Shown: positions 1 through 6,715 of the stretch, one piece after another
Layout: each line of letters opens with the position of its first letter
Numbering within the stretch: position 1 is the first letter of the stretch
Source of the DNA: Symbiodinium natans
Lineage: Eukaryota > Sar > Dinophyceae > Suessiales > Symbiodiniaceae
Assembly: GCA_905221605.1 (NCBI GenBank)
Contig: CAJNDS010000815.1
Coordinates: 50,001 to 65,731, forward strand
DNA length: 15,731 bases
Direction of reading: 5' to 3'
Notes under the pieces: generated by a model
What the model was told of the DNA's origin: nothing
Database searches by the model: none
Seen by the model: only the letters and a program-made list of their open reading frames with translations
Position numbers and translations under genes: made by a program

Positions 1-29
1 CTACCGTGCTCAAAGGCACAAGCTCGGTA

Positions 30-42
30 CTTGAGCCAAAAT
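30..42 (-). promoter_or_regulatory. Relic of the dinoflagellate spliced leader
   Basis: Read on the minus strand, this is ATTTTGGCTCAAG, identical to the last 13 nt of the 22-nt dinoflagellate spliced leader. Just upstream, bases 48-45 read GCCA, which also occurs in the leader directly before TTTTGG, so the match may continue across a 3-base insertion. Such relics are known where a trans-spliced mRNA was copied back into the genome. Here it would mark the 5' end of a retroposed gene running leftward out of the window. A chance 13-mer match in about 31 kb of both strands is unlikely, but the truncated form leaves some doubt. Confidence 0.6.
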
Positions 43-206
43 ATTGGCATTGATACGAATTGCAAAATCTACACATGCAAAGGAAAACTACAGTACTGGT
101 TCTGGCAGCTCTGCACATGGAACGTGCGTGCTTAGACCTGCTCACATTCGCCCCTCAGCCGAGGCTTCCAGCTCATCTCGAGCTCGGAGTGCAGCAGGCA
201 CTCGCG

Positions 207-272
207 CTGAACACAGAAAGGGAAGGGCGAGGGTGTCGCGTGCGACCATGGTGGTCCGCACATCATGAGCAT
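207..272. repeat. Segment resembling 6092-6133
   Basis: CTGAACACAGAAA (207-219) followed by CATCATGAGCAT (261-272) recurs in the same order at 6092-6104 and 6122-6133. The first word is identical and the second has one mismatch, though the spacing differs. The two copies flank the Tpt1-PLD ORF. They could be remnants of diverged terminal repeats or of a shared untranslated region. Sequence outside these words does not align by eye. Confidence 0.3.
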
Positions 273-474
273 TGGCATGCGGCAGGGACGCTAGCCCGCG
301 CCACCACAACGAACGCACGACGACAGCAACCCTCAGCAGCCCTTAACCACCCTTTCCCAGGAGGTCCTCACCCTTTTGCTGGTGGGCGAGGCTCTTGAAT
401 CCTCGAGCTGGTCTCTAGCTGCCAGTACGCAGACTAGGGTACAAACTATGGTACACTGTACACTTCCGGTCCTA

Positions 475-492
475 AGCTACAGCTACAGCTAC
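475..492. repeat. (AGCTAC)3 microsatellite
   Basis: Three perfect tandem copies of the hexamer AGCTAC. A short simple repeat with no evident role. Confidence 0.8.
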
Positions 493-599
493 TCACCTAT
501 CTGGAACTACCCTACGGGCTACCGGACTCAGCGAGAGCCGCGCACATGGCTTGTGCCGCAGGCAATGCAGCTCACACGCGCTTCGGCGAGCGCATTGCT

Positions 600-621
600 G
601 CGACCAGGACACGGTCCGCAG
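600..621. repeat. Dispersed 22-nt hairpin motif, copy 1
   Basis: Matches 20 of 22 positions of the recurrent motif whose core is GCGGCCAGGACACGGCCCGC. It lies in the non-coding left flank. Confidence 0.55.
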
Positions 622-838
622 CACCTGCAAAAGAGCACCCTCAGCACGAGGGGCCACAGGCAGGGCGGAGGAGAAAGGTGCGGGGAATGCAAAATGGGCA
701 GGTTTCCAACCTGCCGCGGCTTTTCGCCCGCAGTCAAGCAAAAGAAAATGCAAAAGGTTGGCGAAGCAACGTGCCGTGCTGCAACGCCTGCTCTGATAAT
801 GCGTGGATGCATACCACGCCGCGCCGACTGGCCGCAGC

Positions 839-3800
839 CTACTCGATACCCTGTGGAGCAGTGTTGGGGGCACGAGTGGCGTTGCCAGCAACGTTGGAGC
901 TACTGGCTCGCTCCAACTGAGGGCGCCTTGCGACCGCCTCATCGAGGGAGAATGCCTCAGCCGACACCCTCTGGAAATCCTCGATGTAGGACTGCGCGAC
1001 CGGGTGCGTCTTGGCGACCTCAAGCCTAAGCCCTGCCTCCGCATTGGCTTTGCTGCTTGTGGTAAAATTGAGGCTCCCAATCAGCACCACCGCGCCATCA
1101 GGCCGCAGTAGGCAAAGGGCCTTGGCATGGTGAAGCCCTTGGATACCGGTACCTACTTTAGCCCCGCGGCCGTCGCGAGCATAGGCGTCGCGCACGGATG
1201 TGCCGCAACCCACCTTCACCTCGGCGCCTGCAGCCGCCAAGCGTTTCAACGCTTGCCACTGCAGTTTGGTGCGGTGGCATTGTCCCATGTCGGCGACAAT
1301 CCGAATGCCTGCGCCCTTGCTAAGCGACGCTTCGATTGCCTCGATGCAGGATGGGCAATCTAAGCTGTACGCCCGGATGTAGATCACATCCTCTGCTGCT
1401 CCAGACCGAAGCAGCGTTTGGGCGGCCTGAACGTATGGCCCGCCCGCAAGGAATTCCGCTTCTTTGACTGGAGAACTCCTAGCGGGGACTGGGCCCTTGT
1501 TCCTCCGGCTGGGTGTGCGCGCCACAGTGGCAGTGGCGGCACGTTGCACGAAGCCGGACTGTGCGTGGGCTGCGCTCGCTCCATCTGCTGGGGCCGCGGC
1601 CAGGTCACGACCCGCGAGCCCCTGAAAGCAGGAGAGCCCGCGGCTCTTGGCCGCAAGTTGGGAGAAGCATCCTTCACTGTTCCCCAAACCCAACACAACC
1701 TTACCCTTAGCTAGGGCTTCGGAGGCGGTACTCCGAATGGAGTCTGTGAGCGCAGAACCCGCGCCTCGCTGGGCCGCGTGCAAAAACCCTAGGGATCGAG
1801 CGGTGTCCATTGCGGCATCGCAGTGCCCGCAACGTCCCTCTGCTAGGTAAGCACGACAGCCACAGGCAGCTGTCTCCTCCTTGAGGTGCACCCAAACTTT
1901 ATGGGTCACCCCTTTCTTAGTGCTCGCGACCTCAAACGTCGCTTCAGAGCCAAGGAGTTGAGACAGCCGCGCCTCAGGGGCCGCGGTGTTGCCATGTCGC
2001 AGATGCGCAATGCGATTGGCAACGGCACGACTCACGTACCACAGAACAGCGCTGCACAAGATCACTACTACCAGAGTGATGGCTGTTCCGGCGACCCACA
2101 CGGTCCGCCTGGCCCCATGACCGATTTCCTCGACAACGTCGGCCGAAATTGTTGCAACCGCGTGCATGGAGTCCTCGACAACATGCACAGCCCCGCGGTG
2201 CAACTGCAAGGCAATCGGCGCCGACGCTGCAGCCGCCAGGCCCCACCAGCCGTTGATGTTCCCGTTGAGGGCGTGCATCAACCGATTGAGGAGCCCGCGA
2301 CCCAGGAAAAAGGGGGTCCGCGGCGGAAGCGGAACACTTGGCGGCGGCCGGGCCGACCCGCACGGGAAGGCTGGGACCCAGCTTGTGCTTGGGCGGGGTT
2401 GGAGCGCGGCAACTATGCCCGCGGCGTAAGCGCCCCAGGCGTACCTGCCCCTCCCCTTGGGCTTGCCCTTGGCATCGGACTTGCCTCTGCCCTTCGGCTT
2501 GCCCTGGCCCTTGCCACGGGCATCTGCCCAAGCACTCCAAGGGTCGCGGCCCTTGCCGTACGTCGCTTCTTCGCGACGTCGCTTGCCGCCCCTCTTCTTG
2601 TGTTTGTTTCTAAGAAGAGGTTGGATGGTTTCTTGGTCCATCGCAAGATTGGCCAGAAGGATCTCGTGCTCCAGCTCGTCCTGGCTGCTTTCGGAGCCAG
2701 AGTCCCTCTCTTCGCCACGCCGCGGATCAGGGATCCCGCGAGAGACGACCTCTGCCAAACGGAGAGGGGTGCTGCAGCGAAAGCACAGCTGCCTGAATGA
2801 AAGATTCCATTCATAGCAGTTAGGGCACTGCCACCCTGCAATGCGGAGCGCTTCGCTGATGTGGTCATCGCGCTCCGCCTTCTCCGCCTGGCGCCGCTCT
2901 CGCTTCTTGGCGCGCTCGGCCGCCTGCGCCTCCTCGGCCGCCTGGAGGGCTTCAGCGAGTTCCTCATCGCTGAGAAGCCTCGCGGCATCCGCCCGCGCTT
3001 GTTGGTCTTCAAGCGCTTCGGCAGAAAACCTCCGCCTCCATTGCTCGGGCGCGGTTTGAGGGTCTACCTCCCACCACCCGATGTCGATCCCGTTGATCCA
3101 TCGGCCGTCGCACGGGGCGCCCGCTTTCGGGCCGCCCGCGTGCGTGGTGAGGCACTGGTCCTCGGCAACCGGGTTGATGGCTTCGCAGAAGAAGCACCGC
3201 CAGCTGCCGTAGGGGTAAAAGCGGCCTTCGACGTAGGCCCGGTTGGCTGGGAGGGCGGCATCGTCCGCCTCATCCGCGGTGCCTGCCTCCATCTCAACCG
3301 AGACCTCCTCGTCCTTGACAACCTCAGCTTCCTCCTCCTGTTCCTCCTTGACCAGGGGCTCTTCTTGCTCCCGGCCAACGTTGAGGTGGGACTCAGTGCG
3401 AACCTCGGCGCGCATCAAAATGACGTCAAGGCTATCCGCGGCTGGGTCGCCCGCGAAGAAGGAATCGATCTCCTGGGCATGAAGATCGTCAAGAGGCGTC
3501 ACCAGGTCTGGCGAGTAATCCCGCTTGGAACGACGACGCTCTGCCAGGCGTTGCTGAACGTCGCTCGTCGGCGGCCCGAGGGCCCGCCCGCGCGGAGCGG
3601 CCTCCCGCGGAGGTCCATGCTCGGCCTCCTCCGTGGGCTCACTCTTGGGCGTGGACCCTCCACCGCTACTCTCTGGAGCGGGATCCAGCTCGGGGTCATC
3701 GCGAAGCCACCCCGGTGGATGACTACCACCATAAATGTGGTGCGATCCGTCCTCAAGCTGGATTCGGTCCCCTCTCTTCAGGAGCGGGACCTTCGAGTGA

Positions 3801-5587
3801 TCGTACCCGTTGGCTTTGTGGTACCGAATCACTCGGAGCATGGGCACCTCCCCATACCCACCGTCCTTTCCTCGGCGGAACAACCGTCCCCGCCAGTCTT
3901 GACGAAAAGGGTCAAGAGGTGCGGAGGGGCTGATCCCCAGGTTGGGCGGAAGAGAGGCACCATGGCAGGCCGCCTGATGCAAGTGGTATTGCACCAGCGA
4001 CTCAAAGGCCAGCCCGCATCCAGGAGCTGAGCATCCATAGTGGCCGTCAGCATTGGGGCGAGGCACCTCTAATGCCGGGACGGACCGGACGGTCCCGCCT
4101 CTTGAAGGCCTGGCGGAACTGCTCGATCCCGCACCCCCGGGGGCATCCTGACCATCGTCAGACACCTCTTCCCCGTCAGCGCCTTCCCCGGCCGCCCGAT
4201 TCTCTCCCCCACGGCGCAGAGTTTTGAGGGATTCCTCACGCTTGGTGATCTTTTCTAACTTCACCATCGCGGTTCCCGCCACCTCCAGTATTCTCGACTG
4301 GAGTTTCTGCGCTCTCAGAAGAGCTTCGGACCGCGCGAGGTACTCCTTCGCGGTGCTGACCACCGATTGGCCAAGTTCGAGGACTCCTTCCTCTATGCTC
4401 CCGGCCTGGGCCCCACCAGCGGGCTCTTCGTCCTCCTTCACCTTGACCGCGGCTTGGGGCGCCCGCGTGTCGGGAAGATCCGAGCTGGAACTATCTTCCT
4501 CGACACCTTCAGCTTCTTGGGCTGCCTCTTCCTCGAGCGAGTCTTCGGCCTCGAGGGCATTGGGGCCAGGGACGTTGCGCCTAGGATACTCCTTGGGCTT
4601 CGCTGGAAAGATCGAAGTCTTAGGAGCCCCTGAAGCACGCCCTTTGGCCTTAGGCGCGGCCTTAGGAGGGGTAACAGGTCGGGCGGCCCCCGCGGCCATG
4701 ACACGGCCCGCAGGGGCCAGCACAACCGTCGAGGAGCTCGCCGCGCCACTGCTGGCCGCAGCAGCTTGGGACGCTTGGACCGTGCCCAGTTTCGGTCCTC
4801 GCCCCAACGGCGGGTGGGGGCCCGCACTGATGTCGCCTAAACTCCTTAGGTCGACATGCTGGATCAACCGATCCACTTCTAACTCAGCTATTAAGATGGA
4901 GTCAGCTGAGCCTTTGGGGAGTGCCCAGATGCGGGAGATGCCGGTGGCTCTAATCTGGCCAGTGAGAGCCACCCCATCTGCTCCCGCATAGATAGGCACT
5001 CCGGCGTCCCGCAGGACCGCCAACCGGACCTCGACTATGCAAGTCGATCCGCGGCGGAACCCGCGTCTCCCGTCCTCCCACTGCGTGGGGCAGTGCCCTA
5101 GGACGTAGTGCACCCCGAGGCGGCCTCCCGGCCCGCCGCCGGGGACCAAGCCATTCTCGATCAGGCTCGGCACGACATGCAAGTCCGTGCCGTGCCACAT
5201 GGCCGGGCCATGCCGATATATAAGATCGTTGATGGCGGTCTCACTTAGGCCCTCCATCATGAATCCCATAGGATGGCCGCAATCGGCCGAGTGGCCTTGG
5301 AAGGCACGCAAGTAGCCAGCGTACGAGGTATCCAACCTCGGTTTCCGCTGGTTGGCGTCGTGCGCGACCGCCTGGTTGTACTGGTTGATGGTGATGCCGA
5401 GTTGTTCGATCAACTCATCAACCGGGTAGAGGCCGCCCGGAGCGAACCGGCCTCTACAACCAGCTTCGCCGTGCCGCATGCATCGGACTAGCATACGCTG
5501 CACGTCGTCGATCGTGGGCGGGCCCTTTCGGCCCTTAGGGCCTGGACTCTTGCTCTTGCCCCTGCCCTTCGACCCTCCTCCACCCAT
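839..5587 (-). CDS. Large Tpt1/KptA - zinc finger - TM - SWIM - PLD multidomain protein
   Basis: Intact 1582-codon ORF. ATG at 5587 is followed by a Gly/Lys-rich leader. Residues about 25-250 form a Tpt1/KptA RNA 2'-phosphotransferase domain. A low-complexity acidic and proline-rich stretch follows, then a C2H2 finger (C519, C524, H537, H542). An acidic region leads to a RanBP2-like finger with a stretched last loop (W796, C798, C801, C812, C826), a charged Ala/Glu coiled coil (about 860-905), a canonical RanBP2 finger (W919, C921, C924, C935, C938), basic tracts (993-1007, 1026-1048), one hydrophobic helix (1163-1186), a SWIM finger (C1242, C1244, C1253, H1255) and a PLD-type domain (1375-1550). 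The frame is also open upstream of ATG 5587 into the RT palm, so this may instead be the C-terminal part of Pol. It is unbroken, while the neighbouring retroelement changes frame repeatedly. Domain calls are by motif; the combined function is unknown. A role in RNA-end modification and cleavage is inference. Confidence 0.85.
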   Translation of the reverse strand: MGGGGSKGRGKSKSPGPKGRKGPPTIDDVQRMLVRCMRHGEAGCRGRFAPGGLYPVDELIEQLGITINQYNQAVAHDANQRKPRLDTSYAGYLRAFQGHSADCGHPMGFMMEGLSETAINDLIYRHGPAMWHGTDLHVVPSLIENGLVPGGGPGGRLGVHYVLGHCPTQWEDGRRGFRRGSTCIVEVRLAVLRDAGVPIYAGADGVALTGQIRATGISRIWALPKGSADSILIAELEVDRLIQHVDLRSLGDISAGPHPPLGRGPKLGTVQASQAAAASSGAASSSTVVLAPAGRVMAAGAARPVTPPKAAPKAKGRASGAPKTSIFPAKPKEYPRRNVPGPNALEAEDSLEEEAAQEAEGVEEDSSSSDLPDTRAPQAAVKVKEDEEPAGGAQAGSIEEGVLELGQSVVSTAKEYLARSEALLRAQKLQSRILEVAGTAMVKLEKITKREESLKTLRRGGENRAAGEGADGEEVSDDGQDAPGGAGSSSSARPSRGGTVRSVPALEVPRPNADGHYGCSAPGCGLAFESLVQYHLHQAACHGASLPPNLGISPSAPLDPFRQDWRGRLFRRGKDGGYGEVPMLRVIRYHKANGYDHSKVPLLKRGDRIQLEDGSHHIYGGSHPPGWLRDDPELDPAPESSGGGSTPKSEPTEEAEHGPPREAAPRGRALGPPTSDVQQRLAERRRSKRDYSPDLVTPLDDLHAQEIDSFFAGDPAADSLDVILMRAEVRTESHLNVGREQEEPLVKEEQEEEAEVVKDEEVSVEMEAGTADEADDAALPANRAYVEGRFYPYGSWRCFFCEAINPVAEDQCLTTHAGGPKAGAPCDGRWINGIDIGWWEVDPQTAPEQWRRRFSAEALEDQQARADAARLLSDEELAEALQAAEEAQAAERAKKRERRQAEKAERDDHISEALRIAGWQCPNCYEWNLSFRQLCFRCSTPLRLAEVVSRGIPDPRRGEERDSGSESSQDELEHEILLANLAMDQETIQPLLRNKHKKRGGKRRREEATYGKGRDPWSAWADARGKGQGKPKGRGKSDAKGKPKGRGRYAWGAYAAGIVAALQPRPSTSWVPAFPCGSARPPPSVPLPPRTPFFLGRGLLNRLMHALNGNINGWWGLAAAASAPIALQLHRGAVHVVEDSMHAVATISADVVEEIGHGARRTVWVAGTAITLVVVILCSAVLWYVSRAVANRIAHLRHGNTAAPEARLSQLLGSEATFEVASTKKGVTHKVWVHLKEETAACGCRAYLAEGRCGHCDAAMDTARSLGFLHAAQRGAGSALTDSIRSTASEALAKGKVVLGLGNSEGCFSQLAAKSRGLSCFQGLAGRDLAAAPADGASAAHAQSGFVQRAATATVARTPSRRNKGPVPARSSPVKEAEFLAGGPYVQAAQTLLRSGAAEDVIYIRAYSLDCPSCIEAIEASLSKGAGIRIVADMGQCHRTKLQWQALKRLAAAGAEVKVGCGTSVRDAYARDGRGAKVGTGIQGLHHAKALCLLRPDGAVVLIGSLNFTTSSKANAEAGLRLEVAKTHPVAQSYIEDFQRVSAEAFSLDEAVARRPQLERASSSNVAGNATRAPNTAPQGIE
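944..1468 (-). other. PLD-type (HKD) nuclease/hydrolase domain
   Basis: C-terminal domain of the large ORF. The hallmark is a single HKD-like motif: H1487-x-K1489, then D1497, then GSLN (G1504, S1505, N1507) and a following Asn-Ala-Glu, typical of PLDc_2 proteins such as bacterial Nuc and mitochondrial Zucchini/PLD6. Upstream lie the expected beta-alpha repeats (a strand near VIYIRAYSL, a helix of Glu/Ala, then GIRIVAD). Single-HKD members act as dimers with a phospho-His intermediate and cleave nucleic acid phosphodiesters or phospholipids. The spacing is odd: Asp follows Lys after seven residues rather than the usual four, although the rest aligns well. The 1.5 kb upstream encodes a membrane helix and a SWIM finger, so the domain may be membrane-tethered. 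Confidence 0.75.
1596..1617. repeat. Dispersed 22-nt hairpin motif, copy 2 (diverged)
   Basis: Matches 18 of 22 positions. It lies within the coding sequence between the SWIM finger and the PLD domain of the large ORF. Confidence 0.4.
4692..4713. repeat. Dispersed 22-nt hairpin motif, copy 3
   Basis: Matches 21 of 22 positions. It falls inside coding sequence of the large ORF, just after the Tpt1 domain, where the minus strand reads Pro-Ala-Gly-Arg-Val-Met-Ala-Ala. Confidence 0.65.
4841..5515 (-). other. Tpt1/KptA NAD+-dependent RNA 2'-phosphotransferase domain
   Basis: The family removes the 2'-phosphate left at RNA splice junctions, transferring it to NAD+ via an ADP-ribosylated RNA intermediate; some members also ADP-ribosylate RNA or DNA 5'-phosphate ends. 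Visible family signatures in order: an Arg-His pair (R38, H39) in the first helix; GGLYPVDELI, matching the winged-helix lobe; LRAFQGHS with R94, near-identical to the family's RAxQGHS; HGT at 132-134, the NAD-site motif; LIENGL followed by RLGVHYVLG, matching the I..GL...R.HVHL block; GFRRGS with R178/R179 before a hydrophobic strand; and GADGVALTG near 203-211, matching the NGV.L block. All four positions of the conserved Arg-His-Arg-Arg set appear retained, so activity is plausible. The length of about 225 residues is normal for the family. Confidence 0.85.
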
Positions 5588-5653
5588 CGCGGCACTGAGG
5601 CCCGCGGCTTTGCTGGACCTCCGATGGGCGAGGAAAACCTGACGCGCCCTTGA

Positions 5654-5813
5654 GCGGCCAGGACACGGCCCGCTGCAAGGGGCCGGTGTGCAGTAGTGGT
5701 AGGCAGCCGCTCCCGCGCGGCCAGGGCACGGCCCGCAGCGGGGCCTTGTGGTTGACCACGAAGGTCCGGGCGACCGATCGGTCGCTCCCGCGCGGTCTGG
5801 TCGCGACCCGCAG
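5654..5813. repeat. Cluster of three 22-nt hairpin motifs
   Basis: Copies at 5654-5675 (21 of 22 match), 5717-5738 (21 of 22) and 5792-5813 (17 of 22). The last two share longer context: both are preceded by GCTCCCGC and followed by CGGGGC, and lie 75 bp apart, suggesting a tandem duplication. Each copy can fold as GCGGCC with GGCCCGC (one bulged base) around a 7-nt loop. Confidence 0.65.
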
Positions 5814-5924
5814 CGGGGCGCAGTGCACAGGCACGAACGCGGGGAGGGACTACCTACCCTAGGTTCTACAACACACTTGAACCGCTGCGGCGGGGGTTTG
5901 GGGAGTTTCCTTAAGGTCTGGGCT

Positions 5925-5942
5925 CTAAGGCTTCTAAGGCTT
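5925..5942. repeat. 9-bp tandem duplication
   Basis: CTAAGGCTT occurs twice head to tail (5925-5933, 5934-5942). The same word recurs at 6214-6222 in the codons at the end of the RT palm segment. Confidence 0.6.
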
Positions 5943-6091
5943 CTGCTTCGACCTTGGACCGAACCTCTAGGCCTGCTTGCAAAACACTGGCTGCGAGACA
6001 GACGAACGAAGCTGCACGCGACGAACGACGAAAAATCCTTCTGCCCGCAGACCGGCGACCTGGGAAACGGCCCGCCCCAAAAACACCCGCC

Positions 6092-6133
6092 CTGAACACA
6101 GAAACACCCGAACAGCCCCAACATCCTGAGCAT
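6092..6133. repeat. Segment resembling 207-272
   Basis: CTGAACACAGAAA at 6092-6104 and CATCCTGAGCAT at 6122-6133 match 207-219 exactly and 261-272 with one mismatch, in the same order and orientation. Together they bracket the Tpt1-PLD ORF. Confidence 0.3.
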
Positions 6134-6205
6134 CAGAACGCGCGTGGGGTGATTCTGGTCTGAGCGCGCCGCGTCATGGTTCGCGCGCTTGGTGTTGTGC
6201 GCACC

Positions 6206-6715
6206 GCGAACGCCTAAGGCTTCAAGAGCAGACGACGCGCTCTGCGGAGCTGCGACTGCCCCTTTGGCGCACGCTTCGCGCACCGCCCCCTCGGCTTGGG
6301 CATCAGTGAAAAACTGCCCATCAATGACCCTACCCGTCCTAACAGTAAGATCATCCACGTAGGCTATCCACTCCTTAGTATACTTAAGGCGCCTACCTCT
6401 GCCGGGGGCATAGGCCCTATCAACCACAAAGTTGAAATCATCTGGGCCGTTAATCGGGCCAAAGGTGAGGCCGACAGGGAGATATTTCCCTGATCTTGCC
6501 ACAATGGCCAACACCTCGCGAGCACGCTTGGTGTTCCTAATTTGATTAAACCCACTAACCGCATCCACGAAGGTATACCAAACCGAACCTACTGCGGCGG
6601 CGAGCACATCGCTACCCCGCCGACAATAGTACGTGGAGCGCTTAATTCGGGCATTCACACGGCGGTAGTCAACCACCAAGCGTCGCTTCGTAGCTGGGCA
6701 TTTCCTTGGTCGGAA
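6206..6715 (-). CDS. Reverse transcriptase palm (YVDD), Ty3/gypsy-like
   Basis: Catalytic half of an RT. The frame opens upstream of 6679 and reads KRRLVVDYRRVN (the fingers-to-palm transition), then motif A FVDAVSGFNQI with the first catalytic Asp at about 6565-6563, then LTFGPINGPDDFNFVVD (the motif B region), then motif C YVDD at 6361-6350 with the other two catalytic Asp. After YVDD come about 45 more plausible residues, ending near ALEALGV at 6205. No thumb, connection or RNase H follows; those parts lie at 12.7-11.6 kb. The fingers are in the adjoining frame (6669-7634), joined by a +1 shift near 6690-6705. The same frame then stays open into the Tpt1 ORF. Confidence 0.85.

Larger units (their letters stand above)
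43..838. other. Non-coding stretch downstream of the Tpt1-PLD ORF
   Basis: No recognisable gene. Open frames exist on both strands (for example plus strand 376-1029), but their translations are low-complexity and resemble no family I know. On the minus strand this is the region immediately 3' of the stop codon at 841-839. It holds a short (AGCTAC)3 run, one copy of the dispersed 22-nt hairpin motif at 600-621, a segment (207-272) resembling 6092-6133, and the spliced-leader relic at its left end. A 3' UTR or a degraded terminal repeat is possible. Confidence 0.5.
5588..6205. other. Junction between RT palm and Tpt1 ORF, repeat-rich
   Basis: No domain is recognisable here, yet one minus-strand frame is open throughout (about 206 codons rich in Arg, Ser, Pro and Cys) and joins the RT palm to the Tpt1 ATG. 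The stretch contains three copies of the dispersed hairpin motif at 5654-5813, a 9-bp tandem duplication at 5925-5942 (CTAAGGCTT twice), and the segment 6092-6133 that resembles 207-272. It could be a degraded terminal repeat plus leader, or a poorly conserved linker of one long polyprotein. I found no clear TG...CA termini or primer-binding site. Confidence 0.5.

Noticed and set aside
376-1029. Plus-strand ORF of 217 codons
   Set aside because: The translation has no recognisable domain and partly lies opposite the PLD coding sequence. GC-rich DNA gives many such shadow frames.
2861-4030. Plus-strand ORF of 389 codons
   Set aside because: It lies entirely antisense to the zinc-finger and acidic part of the large ORF, with no family features.
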